From an uncultured Flavobacteriaceae bacterium (GTDB lineage Bacteria; Bacteroidota; Bacteroidia; Flavobacteriales; Flavobacteriaceae), in the NCBI GenBank assembly GCA_947494715.1, contig CANLWG010000004.1:124001-188000 (forward strand): a DNA stretch of 64,000 nt. The letters run 5' to 3'. Positions 27,726 to 36,637 of the stretch are shown here, in pieces. Within the stretch, counting starts at the first letter, position 1. Every line of letters starts with the position of its first letter. A model generated the notes under the pieces. That model ran no database searches and was not told the origin of the DNA. It saw nothing but the letters and a program-made list of their open reading frames with translations. A program made the translations under genes and the position numbers.

Positions 27726-30479
27726 ATGAAGAAAATTTGCAATTTTGATGTAAGGTCACTCGTATTGAAAGTTTTGTGTATTCTTTCACTAGGTTTTTTG
27801 CAAATTCTCTTCTCCCAGGCTCCAAATACATTCCCCGATATTAATCTTGCTAATGCCTCCTATGCTGAGAAGATATACATACAACTGGATAATTATGCTT
27901 ACCACAATCGGGATACTATATGGTTTAAGGCCATTGTAACCGATTCCTATTTGCATCTCCCATCTTCCAAAAGCAAGGTACTATACATAGAGTTGATCGA
28001 CCAAGAGCAGCAAATCCTAGAAAAGAAAACCCTAAAACTCGAAGAGGGCATTGCCAATGGATTCTTTGAGCTGCGTCAAAGTTATCCGGGTGATAAATAT
28101 TTAATTAGGGCCTACACACGATGGAATATGAATTTCGATGATGATTTCATTTTCAAGGCTTATGTAGATGTTTTTGATTTTGATTTGTCCGGTATAGTAC
28201 AAAAGCCAATAAGAAGTATAATACAGACAGAAACGAGCAATGGAACTTTTCAAATTTCGGCGGACATATTCCCCAAAATATTGGATAGTCTCCAGACGTA
28301 TGATAGTATGCTGTATTTAGATTGGGGCCAAGAGAAAGATTCCATTACCATTAAAAAAACGGAGAAGGGCCCTTTTCAGTTTGTATACAATTTCCCAAAA
28401 GCCACAAAAATAGTACAATTGCTCCTAACATCTGCAAACAAGAATTTTCGGAAATCGATTCTATTGGAAAAGGGTGATTCAAGTGTGCGGTTTTTCCCCG
28501 AGGGAGGAAACCTTGTCAATGGGTTGGAGAGTACGTTAGGCGTAAAGGTCTTAGATGAAAACGGCAACGGACAAAAGGTTTCAGGCTATATTTCGGATGA
28601 TTTAGGAAACCGTATAGTCGATTTCAAAACGAATAATCTTGGAATGGGCAAAGTTGCGTTTATCCCCGAATTTTCAAAAACGTATTCGGCAAAAATTACT
28701 TCTGCACAACAAATAAATAGGACATATCAACTTCCAAAAATAGTTGAAAAAGGAGACGTTTTATCGGTGACCGAGGATAATCTCAGGATAAAAATAAAAG
28801 TAACCTCAAGCCATAAACAAGATGATAGCTTGTTCATTCGTATTAAACATCGGGGAGCTTTAAAACATCTTGTTAAAACAAAGTTTCAAAATGGGACCTG
28901 TTTGCAATATATCAACAAATCATTTTTGCCCTGGGGTATCTTTGAGATAACCCTGTTGGACCAAAATAAGAGACCTACAAATGAACGTTTATGGTTTGTG
29001 GACAATAAAAGGCAAAAGTTGACAATAAAGGCTTTGACGGAATTTGATTCTTATACACCTAGGGAAAAGGTACGGATGGATTTGTACACGACAAGCACAG
29101 ATTTGGGTCCAACACCTTCGAATCTTAGCGTGATGGCAATTGATAACGACCATTACAGGTCATTAAATATGGGACGCCCCAATATTCTGTCCTATTTCCT
29201 GCTACAATCTGAATTGCGGGGGAATATAGAGAACCCGGCCTATTATTTTCGGGAAGATGCTGACCCCGAGGATTTGGATGCCTTATTGTTGACCCAAGGT
29301 TGGCGCAGGTATAAGTATGATAAAGCTGAGCAAGTTCATCCCATCCCTGCGGAAAAAGGATTGTCCATTTTAGGCCGGGTGGATGGAATGGGAAAAAAAA
29401 GAGGCAGAAAGAGTCCGGAACTTATTCTAATGACCTTTGGCGAACCTACACAGGTCTTTCAACCATTAGTAGATAGCATCGGAAAATTTAATTTGGAACT
29501 TCCCGATTCCTTTGGCCATGGTATTCCGTTTGTAACACAGGTGAAAGATGAAAAAGGCAGGGATAGGGGATTTTCAATACATATTCCACCCAAAGAAACC
29601 CCTAAGGTTCAATATGACCATCAAAAAAATGCCATTCCAGTAGATTCCTTAATTGAAACACGAATTGCGGAGACTATTGAAGTCGCTAAGCAATCGGATC
29701 CCTTTAGTGTTCCGGAAAACACCATTGCTTTGGATGAGGTGATACTTACAGATTATGCCCTGACACCGGAACGTGAAGCGATGGAAAAGTTACACGGTCC
29801 TCCTAGTAGAGTAATTGAGAGTAGGACATTGCGAAAAAAGATGAAAAATTGGACGGGATTCCTTTTTGATTGGCTACATTTTAACATGGGGAATGAAATT
29901 GATATCATACATAGACCCAACATCAAGTTTGCCAATGTTATTGGGTCGGATTTTACCTACGTAGTTATTGACGGCGAAGTTGTAACCAACTATGGACTTC
30001 TTCAAAACATTGCGGTGAAATCCATTAAAAGTGTTGAAATCATTAAGAATACACCCTCTGCCCATGCGAGGTATGCATCCGATGTGTTTCCTGGGGTGCC
30101 GATTATTTTTATAAAATTAGAATTTCCTCTTGCATCTGTTCTTGCCATATATACACATTCCGGTTCCGGGCTATCAGAAGCTTTGGGAAGGCAAAAAAGT
30201 CTTTTTAAAGATATAATCCCGCAATACTCGCCGGTTAAGGAATTTTATATGCCAGACTATTCCCGAATGGAAGATGAAGAAACACAAACTCTGGATTTAC
30301 GCAAATTACTTTTCTGGAAACCAGCTTTACAGACAAATGAACAAGGGGAGGCCAGAGTGGAATTTTATAATGGAGATCTTTTGGGTACAAAGTTGATTAT
30401 TGTTGAAGGAATGGATGTGGATGGCAATTTGGGTTATGAGGAGATTACATATAAGGTTGTTGAGGACAAAAGTCCCTGA
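27726..30479 (+). CDS. Large secreted MG2-like/TonB plug-like domain protein
   Basis: 917 aa; signal peptide; AEKIYIQLDNYAYHNRDTIWFKAIV (MG2-like start), C-terminal plug-like IKSVEIIKNTPSAHARYASDVFPG and alpha-2-macroglobulin-like WKPALQTNEQGEARVEFYNGD. Confidence 0.65.
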   Translation: MKKICNFDVRSLVLKVLCILSLGFLQILFSQAPNTFPDINLANASYAEKIYIQLDNYAYHNRDTIWFKAIVTDSYLHLPSSKSKVLYIELIDQEQQILEKKTLKLEEGIANGFFELRQSYPGDKYLIRAYTRWNMNFDDDFIFKAYVDVFDFDLSGIVQKPIRSIIQTETSNGTFQISADIFPKILDSLQTYDSMLYLDWGQEKDSITIKKTEKGPFQFVYNFPKATKIVQLLLTSANKNFRKSILLEKGDSSVRFFPEGGNLVNGLESTLGVKVLDENGNGQKVSGYISDDLGNRIVDFKTNNLGMGKVAFIPEFSKTYSAKITSAQQINRTYQLPKIVEKGDVLSVTEDNLRIKIKVTSSHKQDDSLFIRIKHRGALKHLVKTKFQNGTCLQYINKSFLPWGIFEITLLDQNKRPTNERLWFVDNKRQKLTIKALTEFDSYTPREKVRMDLYTTSTDLGPTPSNLSVMAIDNDHYRSLNMGRPNILSYFLLQSELRGNIENPAYYFREDADPEDLDALLLTQGWRRYKYDKAEQVHPIPAEKGLSILGRVDGMGKKRGRKSPELILMTFGEPTQVFQPLVDSIGKFNLELPDSFGHGIPFVTQVKDEKGRDRGFSIHIPPKETPKVQYDHQKNAIPVDSLIETRIAETIEVAKQSDPFSVPENTIALDEVILTDYALTPEREAMEKLHGPPSRVIESRTLRKKMKNWTGFLFDWLHFNMGNEIDIIHRPNIKFANVIGSDFTYVVIDGEVVTNYGLLQNIAVKSIKSVEIIKNTPSAHARYASDVFPGVPIIFIKLEFPLASVLAIYTHSGSGLSEALGRQKSLFKDIIPQYSPVKEFYMPDYSRMEDEETQTLDLRKLLFWKPALQTNEQGEARVEFYNGDLLGTKLIIVEGMDVDGNLGYEEITYKVVEDKSP

Positions 30480-30660
30480 ATTGGAAACTTTTTCTTTTTT
30501 TAGCAGATCAAATAAAAAAAAATACGATATTTGCTCCATTATGAAGTTATAGGAATTATGTACACCATAGATGTCATTGGGTTTAAGCCAAAAAAGTAAT
30601 CGATTTTCCTATCGGTCTACTTGACATCTTTCTCTTCGTTCAACATAATTTCTTTACATA

Positions 30661-32070
30661 ATGACACATAATAATACGCTTACTTTAAAAAAACTTTTTC
30701 AACACTTCATTACGGCCGTAACCGGCAAGGAGACCGAATTTACTACGGGCAGTATTCGTAAGGCCATATTTATGCTTTCCATCCCCATGATCTTGGAGAT
30801 GATGATGGAATCCATTTTTGCCATCGTGGACATCGCCTATGTTTCGCAGGTCAGCGTTAATGCAGTGGCGACCATCGGCCTTACGGAATCCGTTATCACC
30901 TTGGTATATGCTGTGGCTATTGGCCTCAGTATGGCCGCAACGGCAGTTGTGGCTCGTAGGATAGGTGAAAAAGATATACAAGGCGCAAGGGAATCCGCTG
31001 TACAGGCCATTTTACTGGGCATCTTGGTGGCGGTTTTGGTCGGAATAATTGGATTTCTGTATGCCAGGGAAATCTTGGCGCTTATGGGTGCGGAGCAAGA
31101 CCTCATTGATGAAGGATACGGATATACCAAATGGCTTATTGGGGGCAACATCACCATTTTGTTGCTATTCTTGATCAATGCCATTTTCCGGGGTGCCGGA
31201 GATGCCTCCATTGCCATGTGGACATTGGTTTTATCCAATGGACTGAATATAATCCTAGATCCCATATTTATTTTTGGATGGGGGCCTATTCCGGAATTCG
31301 GGGTAATGGGAGCGGCCATAGCTACCAATATCGGCAGGGGAACTGCCGTATTATTCCAATTGGGGATACTATTTTTTGGCTGGGGTCGTATAAAACTTGC
31401 GGTCAAGGATGTTGTACTGAACCTCAAAGTCATGTTTAACTTGGTAAAGGTTTCTTTGGGAGGAATTGCCCAATTCCTGATCGGAACCTCAAGTTGGGTA
31501 TTCCTTATGCGGATTATATCTGAATTTGGAAGTGAGGTACTGGCAGGTTATACCATCGCAATTCGTGTAATGCTGTTTACGTTAATGCCCTCATGGGGAA
31601 TGAGCAATGCCGCAGCAACATTGGTAGGTCAGAACTTGGGGGCAAAGCAACCTGATCGAGCGGAAACTTCTGTCTGGAAGACCGGTAGATATAATGCCTA
31701 TTTCATGGCGGTTGTTTCCGTCATTTATTTGTTTTTCGCCAAGACCATTGTAGGGTGGTTTAATGATAACCCCGTGGTGATTGAAAATGGAGGTCTTTGC
31801 TTACAAATTATTGCGGCCGGATATATTTTCTATGCCTATGGCATGGTAGTTACGCAGGCATTCAATGGAGCTGGGGATACCGGAACGCCCACAAAGATAA
31901 ATTTGGTGGCTTTTTGGTTATTTCAACTACCCGTTGCCTATCTAGGCGCCATAACTTTTAATTTAGGTGCTATGGGTGTTTTTATTGCCATTACCACCGC
32001 CGAGGTTTTGCTTGCCATTATTGCAATTATTTGGTTTAAAAAAGGGAATTGGAAGCGGGTTCAGGTTTGA
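30661..32070 (+). CDS. MATE family efflux transporter
   Basis: 469 aa multi-TM; IPMILEMMMESIFAIVDIAYV, NAIFRGAGDASIAMW, GWGMSNAAATLVGQNLGA. Confidence 0.94.
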   Translation: MTHNNTLTLKKLFQHFITAVTGKETEFTTGSIRKAIFMLSIPMILEMMMESIFAIVDIAYVSQVSVNAVATIGLTESVITLVYAVAIGLSMAATAVVARRIGEKDIQGARESAVQAILLGILVAVLVGIIGFLYAREILALMGAEQDLIDEGYGYTKWLIGGNITILLLFLINAIFRGAGDASIAMWTLVLSNGLNIILDPIFIFGWGPIPEFGVMGAAIATNIGRGTAVLFQLGILFFGWGRIKLAVKDVVLNLKVMFNLVKVSLGGIAQFLIGTSSWVFLMRIISEFGSEVLAGYTIAIRVMLFTLMPSWGMSNAAATLVGQNLGAKQPDRAETSVWKTGRYNAYFMAVVSVIYLFFAKTIVGWFNDNPVVIENGGLCLQIIAAGYIFYAYGMVVTQAFNGAGDTGTPTKINLVAFWLFQLPVAYLGAITFNLGAMGVFIAITTAEVLLAIIAIIWFKKGNWKRVQV

Positions 32071-32110
32071 ACCGTTTTCTTAACTTTGACTACTTCCAAT
32101 TTAATTAGGG

Positions 32111-33286
32111 ATGGATAAAAACAAAAAGGGACTCAATACTATTTGCACCCATGTAGGCGAGGTGAAGGATGATGAGTACAAGGGAGCTACTTCGCCCCTT
32201 TATATGAGTACATCCTATGCCTTTGAGGATGTGGATGTGAAACGATATCCACGATATTTCAATACGCCCAACCAGGAAGCTTTATGTAAAAAAATAGCTG
32301 CTTTGGAACATGCCGAAGCAGCTTTGATTTTCGGAAGTGGAATGGCCGCAATAAGTACTGCCTTGTTAACTTTTTTAAAGGCTGGGGACCATATTGTACT
32401 CCAGCAAATCCTATACGGGGGTACATATCATTTGATAACAGAGGAATTCAATAAATTGGGTATTGAATATTCATTTACCCAAGGATGGCGACCGGAAGAC
32501 TTTGAAAACCTTATCAAAGAGAATACAAGGGTGATTTATATTGAAACCCCGTCCAATCCTCTTTTGACAATTACCGATTTATCAGGGATAGCTGAAATTG
32601 CTGAAAAGCATGGTCTCATTTCGATGATCGATAACACCTTTGCAAGCCCTGTGAATCAAAATCCTATAGATTTTGGAATTGATGTGGTCATTCATAGTGC
32701 CACCAAATACATGGGGGGGCATTCCGATATTTGTGCAGGAGCCGTGGCATCCAACAAAGAGAACATTACACGTATCTTTAGTTTGGCCAAAAATTTGGGA
32801 GGAAGTTTGAGTGACTATACCGTTTGGTTGTTGGAACGAAGTATGAAGACTATGGGCATTCGCGTAAGGGCACAGAACGAAAATGCGCAACGGATGGCTG
32901 AGTACCTGGATTCACATGATGATATCCAGAAAGTCTATTACCCGGGATTACCCGATCATCCGGATCATACTATTGCGAAATCCCAAATGAAAGGTTTTGG
33001 AGGGATGCTCTCCTTCGAATTAAAGGAAAATTTGGATGCCCTGCAATTTCAAAAGGCATTGGGGTTAATTAAATCTTCCATGAGTTTGGCGGGAGTGGAA
33101 AGTACGGTCTTATCACCGGCCCGAACATCGCATGCCCTTTTAGGTGCCGAAGAACGAAAAAGACAAGGAATCTCTGATGCTCTTATACGATTTTCAGTAG
33201 GGATAGAGGAGACAGAAGATTTAATAGCGGATATAGAACAGGCCTTGAAAAAAGTAAAAAAAGCTGGCCAAATGCAGTTGCAGTAA
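32111..33286 (+). CDS. Cys/Met metabolism PLP-dependent enzyme (cystathionine gamma-synthase/lyase, methionine gamma-lyase-like)
   Basis: 391 aa; GATSPLYMSTSYAF, HSATKYMGGHSDICAG (PLP Lys), IRFSVGIEETEDLIADIEQAL. Confidence 0.93.
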   Translation: MDKNKKGLNTICTHVGEVKDDEYKGATSPLYMSTSYAFEDVDVKRYPRYFNTPNQEALCKKIAALEHAEAALIFGSGMAAISTALLTFLKAGDHIVLQQILYGGTYHLITEEFNKLGIEYSFTQGWRPEDFENLIKENTRVIYIETPSNPLLTITDLSGIAEIAEKHGLISMIDNTFASPVNQNPIDFGIDVVIHSATKYMGGHSDICAGAVASNKENITRIFSLAKNLGGSLSDYTVWLLERSMKTMGIRVRAQNENAQRMAEYLDSHDDIQKVYYPGLPDHPDHTIAKSQMKGFGGMLSFELKENLDALQFQKALGLIKSSMSLAGVESTVLSPARTSHALLGAEERKRQGISDALIRFSVGIEETEDLIADIEQALKKVKKAGQMQLQ

Positions 33287-33339
33287 TAAATGGATCAATT
33301 TAAAATGCAACGGACCAAAGTTTTAACTAAACCACTAAA

Positions 33340-34062
33340 ATGAAATTAGACATACTCGTATTCGGAGCTCATCCGGATGATGCCGAATTGGGAGCTGGGG
33401 CCACTATCGCAAAAGAGATTGCCAATGGTAAGAAGGTAGGTATTATAGATCTTACAAGGGGGGAATTAGGAACACGGGGATCTGCCGAAATACGGGATAG
33501 GGAAGCCGCCATAGCGGCAGAAATACTTGGGGTAGAATTACGGGAGAATCTGGAATTTGCAGATGGGTTCCTTGTAAATGATAAAACGCATCAATTGACC
33601 ATTATCCGTATGATTCGAAAATATAGACCTGAAATTGTTTTATGTAACGCGATCGATGACCGTCATATAGATCATGCCAAGGGAAGCAAAATGGTCAGTG
33701 ACGCCTGTTTCTTGAGCGGCTTGATAAAAATAGATACTAAATTGGATGGGGATGATCAGTGGCAAGAACCCTGGCGCCCTAAGCAGGTATATCATTTCAT
33801 TCAATGGAAAAATCTAAAACCGGATTTTGCAGTAGATGTCTCGGGATTCATCGAAAAGAAGAATGAGGCAATTTTGGCCTATAGTTCGCAATTTCACGAC
33901 CCAAAAAGCAAAGAGCCGGAAACCCCGATAAGCAGCAAGAATTTTCTGGATAGTGTGAATTATAGGGCCAGGGATTTGGGAAGGTTGGTAGGAGTAGAGC
34001 ATGCTGAAGGATTCACGGTAGAACGTCCCATAGCGGTCAGGGATTTGGATTCCTTGATCTAA
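33340..34062 (+). CDS. bshB1: Bacillithiol biosynthesis deacetylase BshB1
   Basis: 240 aa; DILVFGAHPDDAELGAGATIAKE, LTRGELGTRGSAEIRDREA, DDRHIDHAKGS. Confidence 0.92.
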   Translation: MKLDILVFGAHPDDAELGAGATIAKEIANGKKVGIIDLTRGELGTRGSAEIRDREAAIAAEILGVELRENLEFADGFLVNDKTHQLTIIRMIRKYRPEIVLCNAIDDRHIDHAKGSKMVSDACFLSGLIKIDTKLDGDDQWQEPWRPKQVYHFIQWKNLKPDFAVDVSGFIEKKNEAILAYSSQFHDPKSKEPETPISSKNFLDSVNYRARDLGRLVGVEHAEGFTVERPIAVRDLDSLI

Positions 34063-36149
34063 ACCGCTTTTTGGTATTCCTTACTGGATTTAGGTACGGT
34101 AAAAAAGAAGGTTGATCCTTTTCGGGGATAACTTTCTACCCAAATAGTGCCATCATTTTTTTCCACCATTTCTTTACATAGGGAAAGTCCAAGACCTGTA
34201 CCTTTTTCGTTGTTTGTACCGTAGGTTGATATGTTGTTATTGTCCTCAAAAATTTTTTCTTGGGTCTCCCTATCCATGCCTATTCCAGTATCACGGACGG
34301 AAACTTCCCAATGTTCGTTCTTTTCCGTTGCCTTTACAGTGATCATTCCATCTTCAGGGGTAAACTTGAGCGCATTACTGATCAAGTTTCGAATAACAAT
34401 ATCAATCTGATTTACGTCCGACCATACCAAGGTGTTTGGCAAAAGTTGACTTGTCATTTTAATAGATTTATTCGTCGCTATTTCAGAAAGTAGATTTATA
34501 TTTTCTTCAACAATGTTTTCTAAAGGAATTATCCGGGGCTTGGTGGTTGCGCCGTTCATTTGCGATTGTCCCCAGGATAGGAGATTGTTCAAAGTGAATG
34601 CTATGTGGTCTATATCCGTTCCCAATTTTGGAATGAAACTTAAAAACTCTGCCTGGTCGATTTCTTTAGTATTAAAAAGCTTTAACAATCCCTGAAAAGC
34701 TCCTATTGGACCCCTCAAATCATGGGCGATAATTGAAAAGAGTTTATCCTTGGTTTCGTTGATTTCCCTTAATTCCAACTCATTTTTTTCCAATTCTTCC
34801 GCCTTTCCCTGAAGCTTTTTGTTCAGTTTTTTCTGGATTTTTTCACCTCTATGCACAAGGAAGGTCACGACCACAAAAATTAAAAGAATGGCAAGCGCCG
34901 CATTGACATAGTTCCGTTGGGTGGCCAATGCCATTTCATTTTCCCGGACCAGAGCCAATTTTTGTTTTTCATGCTCTACCTTGGTCTTTAGCATGGTAAG
35001 GCTTTTTTTGTTTTCATTACGGGAAAGTGTATCGGAAAAACTTTGGTAAATTTCATGATACTTTAAGGCAGTAGCGTAATCCTGCTTGTTCTTATTGATT
35101 TTGTAAAGGGTCCTGGCACATTTTCGGATACCTTCCTTAAAATTTATTTTTGTCGAGATTTTATAGGCTCTAAGGGCATAGTGTTGGGAGATACTATCAT
35201 TCTTAAGTCCCAAATGTGCTTCGGCCATCCCGTTTAATAAATCGATTTCACCTCTATCATCTTCTAATTTTTTGTGAAGCATTTCACTTTGATTATACCA
35301 GTATAAGGCCCACTTGTATTTTTTCTGTTTTAAATAGGTCTTCCCTTTTATTTCATAGGCAAAGGCAAGCCAATCAGTAATTTCGTGGTTTTCAAATACA
35401 GTGATGCTACTATTTATGTTATACATGGCATACTGCAATTTGCCCATATCCGCATACACGGAAGCCATGTTACTCATGGTTTCTGCCGAAGTCACGTCGT
35501 TGCCAATACCTTGATTAATTTTTTTGACGATTTCATAAAATTCCAAAGCTTGTTTGTAGTCTTTTTGAGATGCGTATAAGTTTGCTATATTTTCATTTAA
35601 GATGGATAGCATAAGCTGATCATCAACACGCTTTGCTATCTCTATACTTTCAAGGTAACCGCTCAGGGCTTTGGCATAATCTCCCAAATAACCAAATTCG
35701 CCTGCCAAATTGTTTTTTAGGCGGAGTACGAGCTTGGGATTGTTTACCTCCTCGGCCAACACCAATGCCTTTTTATAGTGGGATATACCCTCGGAGTGAT
35801 CTCCTCTATCGGAATAATATTCCCCCATCCCCAATAGGGACATGCTTTTTCCTTTTTTGTATCCCGAGGATTTGCTATGTGCAAAAGCTTCTTCGGAGAG
35901 TATTAGAAGACTGTCCAAATTATAAAACCGTAATTCTGCTCCTAGATCATTGAGCAAGTTGATATACGTGGTATCTTGGGGATTAAAATTGGACTGAGCC
36001 CTAATAGTTTTAATCTGGTCTTCCAGATTATCACGTTTTGTGGATTGGGCAAAAAGAAAATGTACGGAAAAGAACCCGACAATACACAACAGTATGTATT
36101 GTTTCCAATAGTATGGAAAAGATTGAACATAGGCATTTATCCGGGACAT
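34059..36149 (-). CDS. TPR-containing sensor histidine kinase
   Basis: 696 aa; TPR repeats, TM, FSIIAHDLRGPIGAFQGLL H-box, NLISNALKFTPEDG N-box, GTGLGLSLCKEMV G-box. Confidence 0.93.
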   Translation of the reverse strand: MSRINAYVQSFPYYWKQYILLCIVGFFSVHFLFAQSTKRDNLEDQIKTIRAQSNFNPQDTTYINLLNDLGAELRFYNLDSLLILSEEAFAHSKSSGYKKGKSMSLLGMGEYYSDRGDHSEGISHYKKALVLAEEVNNPKLVLRLKNNLAGEFGYLGDYAKALSGYLESIEIAKRVDDQLMLSILNENIANLYASQKDYKQALEFYEIVKKINQGIGNDVTSAETMSNMASVYADMGKLQYAMYNINSSITVFENHEITDWLAFAYEIKGKTYLKQKKYKWALYWYNQSEMLHKKLEDDRGEIDLLNGMAEAHLGLKNDSISQHYALRAYKISTKINFKEGIRKCARTLYKINKNKQDYATALKYHEIYQSFSDTLSRNENKKSLTMLKTKVEHEKQKLALVRENEMALATQRNYVNAALAILLIFVVVTFLVHRGEKIQKKLNKKLQGKAEELEKNELELREINETKDKLFSIIAHDLRGPIGAFQGLLKLFNTKEIDQAEFLSFIPKLGTDIDHIAFTLNNLLSWGQSQMNGATTKPRIIPLENIVEENINLLSEIATNKSIKMTSQLLPNTLVWSDVNQIDIVIRNLISNALKFTPEDGMITVKATEKNEHWEVSVRDTGIGMDRETQEKIFEDNNNISTYGTNNEKGTGLGLSLCKEMVEKNDGTIWVESYPRKGSTFFFTVPKSSKEYQKAV

Positions 36150-36324
36150 ACGGCAGTGTCTTATAAATGCTTAAAATTAATTTCTCACTTCTAGCTGGTC
36201 TAATTAATGTTGTGAAACGGCATTTTTTGTGTGTTTTATCGGCATAAATGGGTATTTCATCGATATTCTAAATAAACTAAGCTGTTCTAATGGCTAAGCT
36301 AGATTCTAAAATAGCCGTATTAGA

Positions 36325-36357
36325 TTTTGAAAGATCAATTAAAAAAAATTACCTTTG
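36325..36357 (+). promoter_or_regulatory. Bacteroidota-type promoter upstream of tRNA-His
   Basis: TTTTG (36325-36329), 20-nt spacer, TACCTTTG (36350-36357) matching the -33 TTTG / -7 TAnnTTTG consensus, 16 nt before the tRNA. Confidence 0.65.
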
Positions 36358-36373
36358 CAACCGCTTATAAATG

Positions 36374-36449
36374 GTGGTTGTAGCTCAGCTGGTTAGAGCG
36401 CTGGATTGTGGTTCCAGAGGTCGCCGGTTCGAACCCGGTCTTCCACCCA
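36374..36449 (+). tRNA. tRNA-His (anticodon GTG)
   Basis: Cloverleaf: D-arm TAGCTCAGCTGGTTAGAGC, anticodon stem/loop CTGGA-TTGTGGT-TCCAG, T-arm GCCGG-TTCGAAC-CCGGT; extra G at -1 (36373) typical of tRNA-His. Confidence 0.93.
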
Positions 36450-36460
36450 AGTTATGGCTT

Positions 36461-36493
36461 AAAAGTCCTGTCTGTGAAGACAGGACTTTTTTT
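36461..36493 (+). terminator. Rho-independent terminator after tRNA-His
   Basis: AAAAGTCCTGTCT-GTGA-AGACAGGACTTTT: perfect 13-bp stem, GTGA loop, T tract. Confidence 0.92.
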
Positions 36494-36563
36494 ATTTCAG
36501 TTTTCACGACAAGGAGTAAAGTTTAGTATCCGTGCAAATGGGAAAACCGAGCCTTCACTGTCA

Positions 36564-36612
36564 GAAAAAGCCAATGCCAAGAGGGGATTGGCTAAAGTTC
36601 TTTGGCTTTTTC
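36564..36612 (-). terminator. Probable terminator for the minus-strand M28 peptidase transcript (also usable from the plus strand)
   Basis: GAAAAAGCCAA (36564-36574) and TTGGCTTTTTC (36602-36612): perfect 11-bp inverted repeat with terminal T/A runs. Confidence 0.5.
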
Positions 36613-36637
36613 CGGTATGTACATGATGTCCCGCTTT

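Noticed and set aside
30558-30599. 13-aa ORF MYTIDVIGFKPKK upstream of the MATE gene as a leader peptide
   Set aside because: Too short, no attenuator hairpin found between it and the MATE start.
30837-31433. 198-aa minus-strand ORF
   Set aside because: Antisense to the well-supported MATE transporter; low-complexity composition typical of shadow ORFs.
36408-36626. 72-aa plus-strand ORF starting inside tRNA-His
   Set aside because: Overlaps the tRNA anticodon arm, terminator and hairpins; not protein-like.
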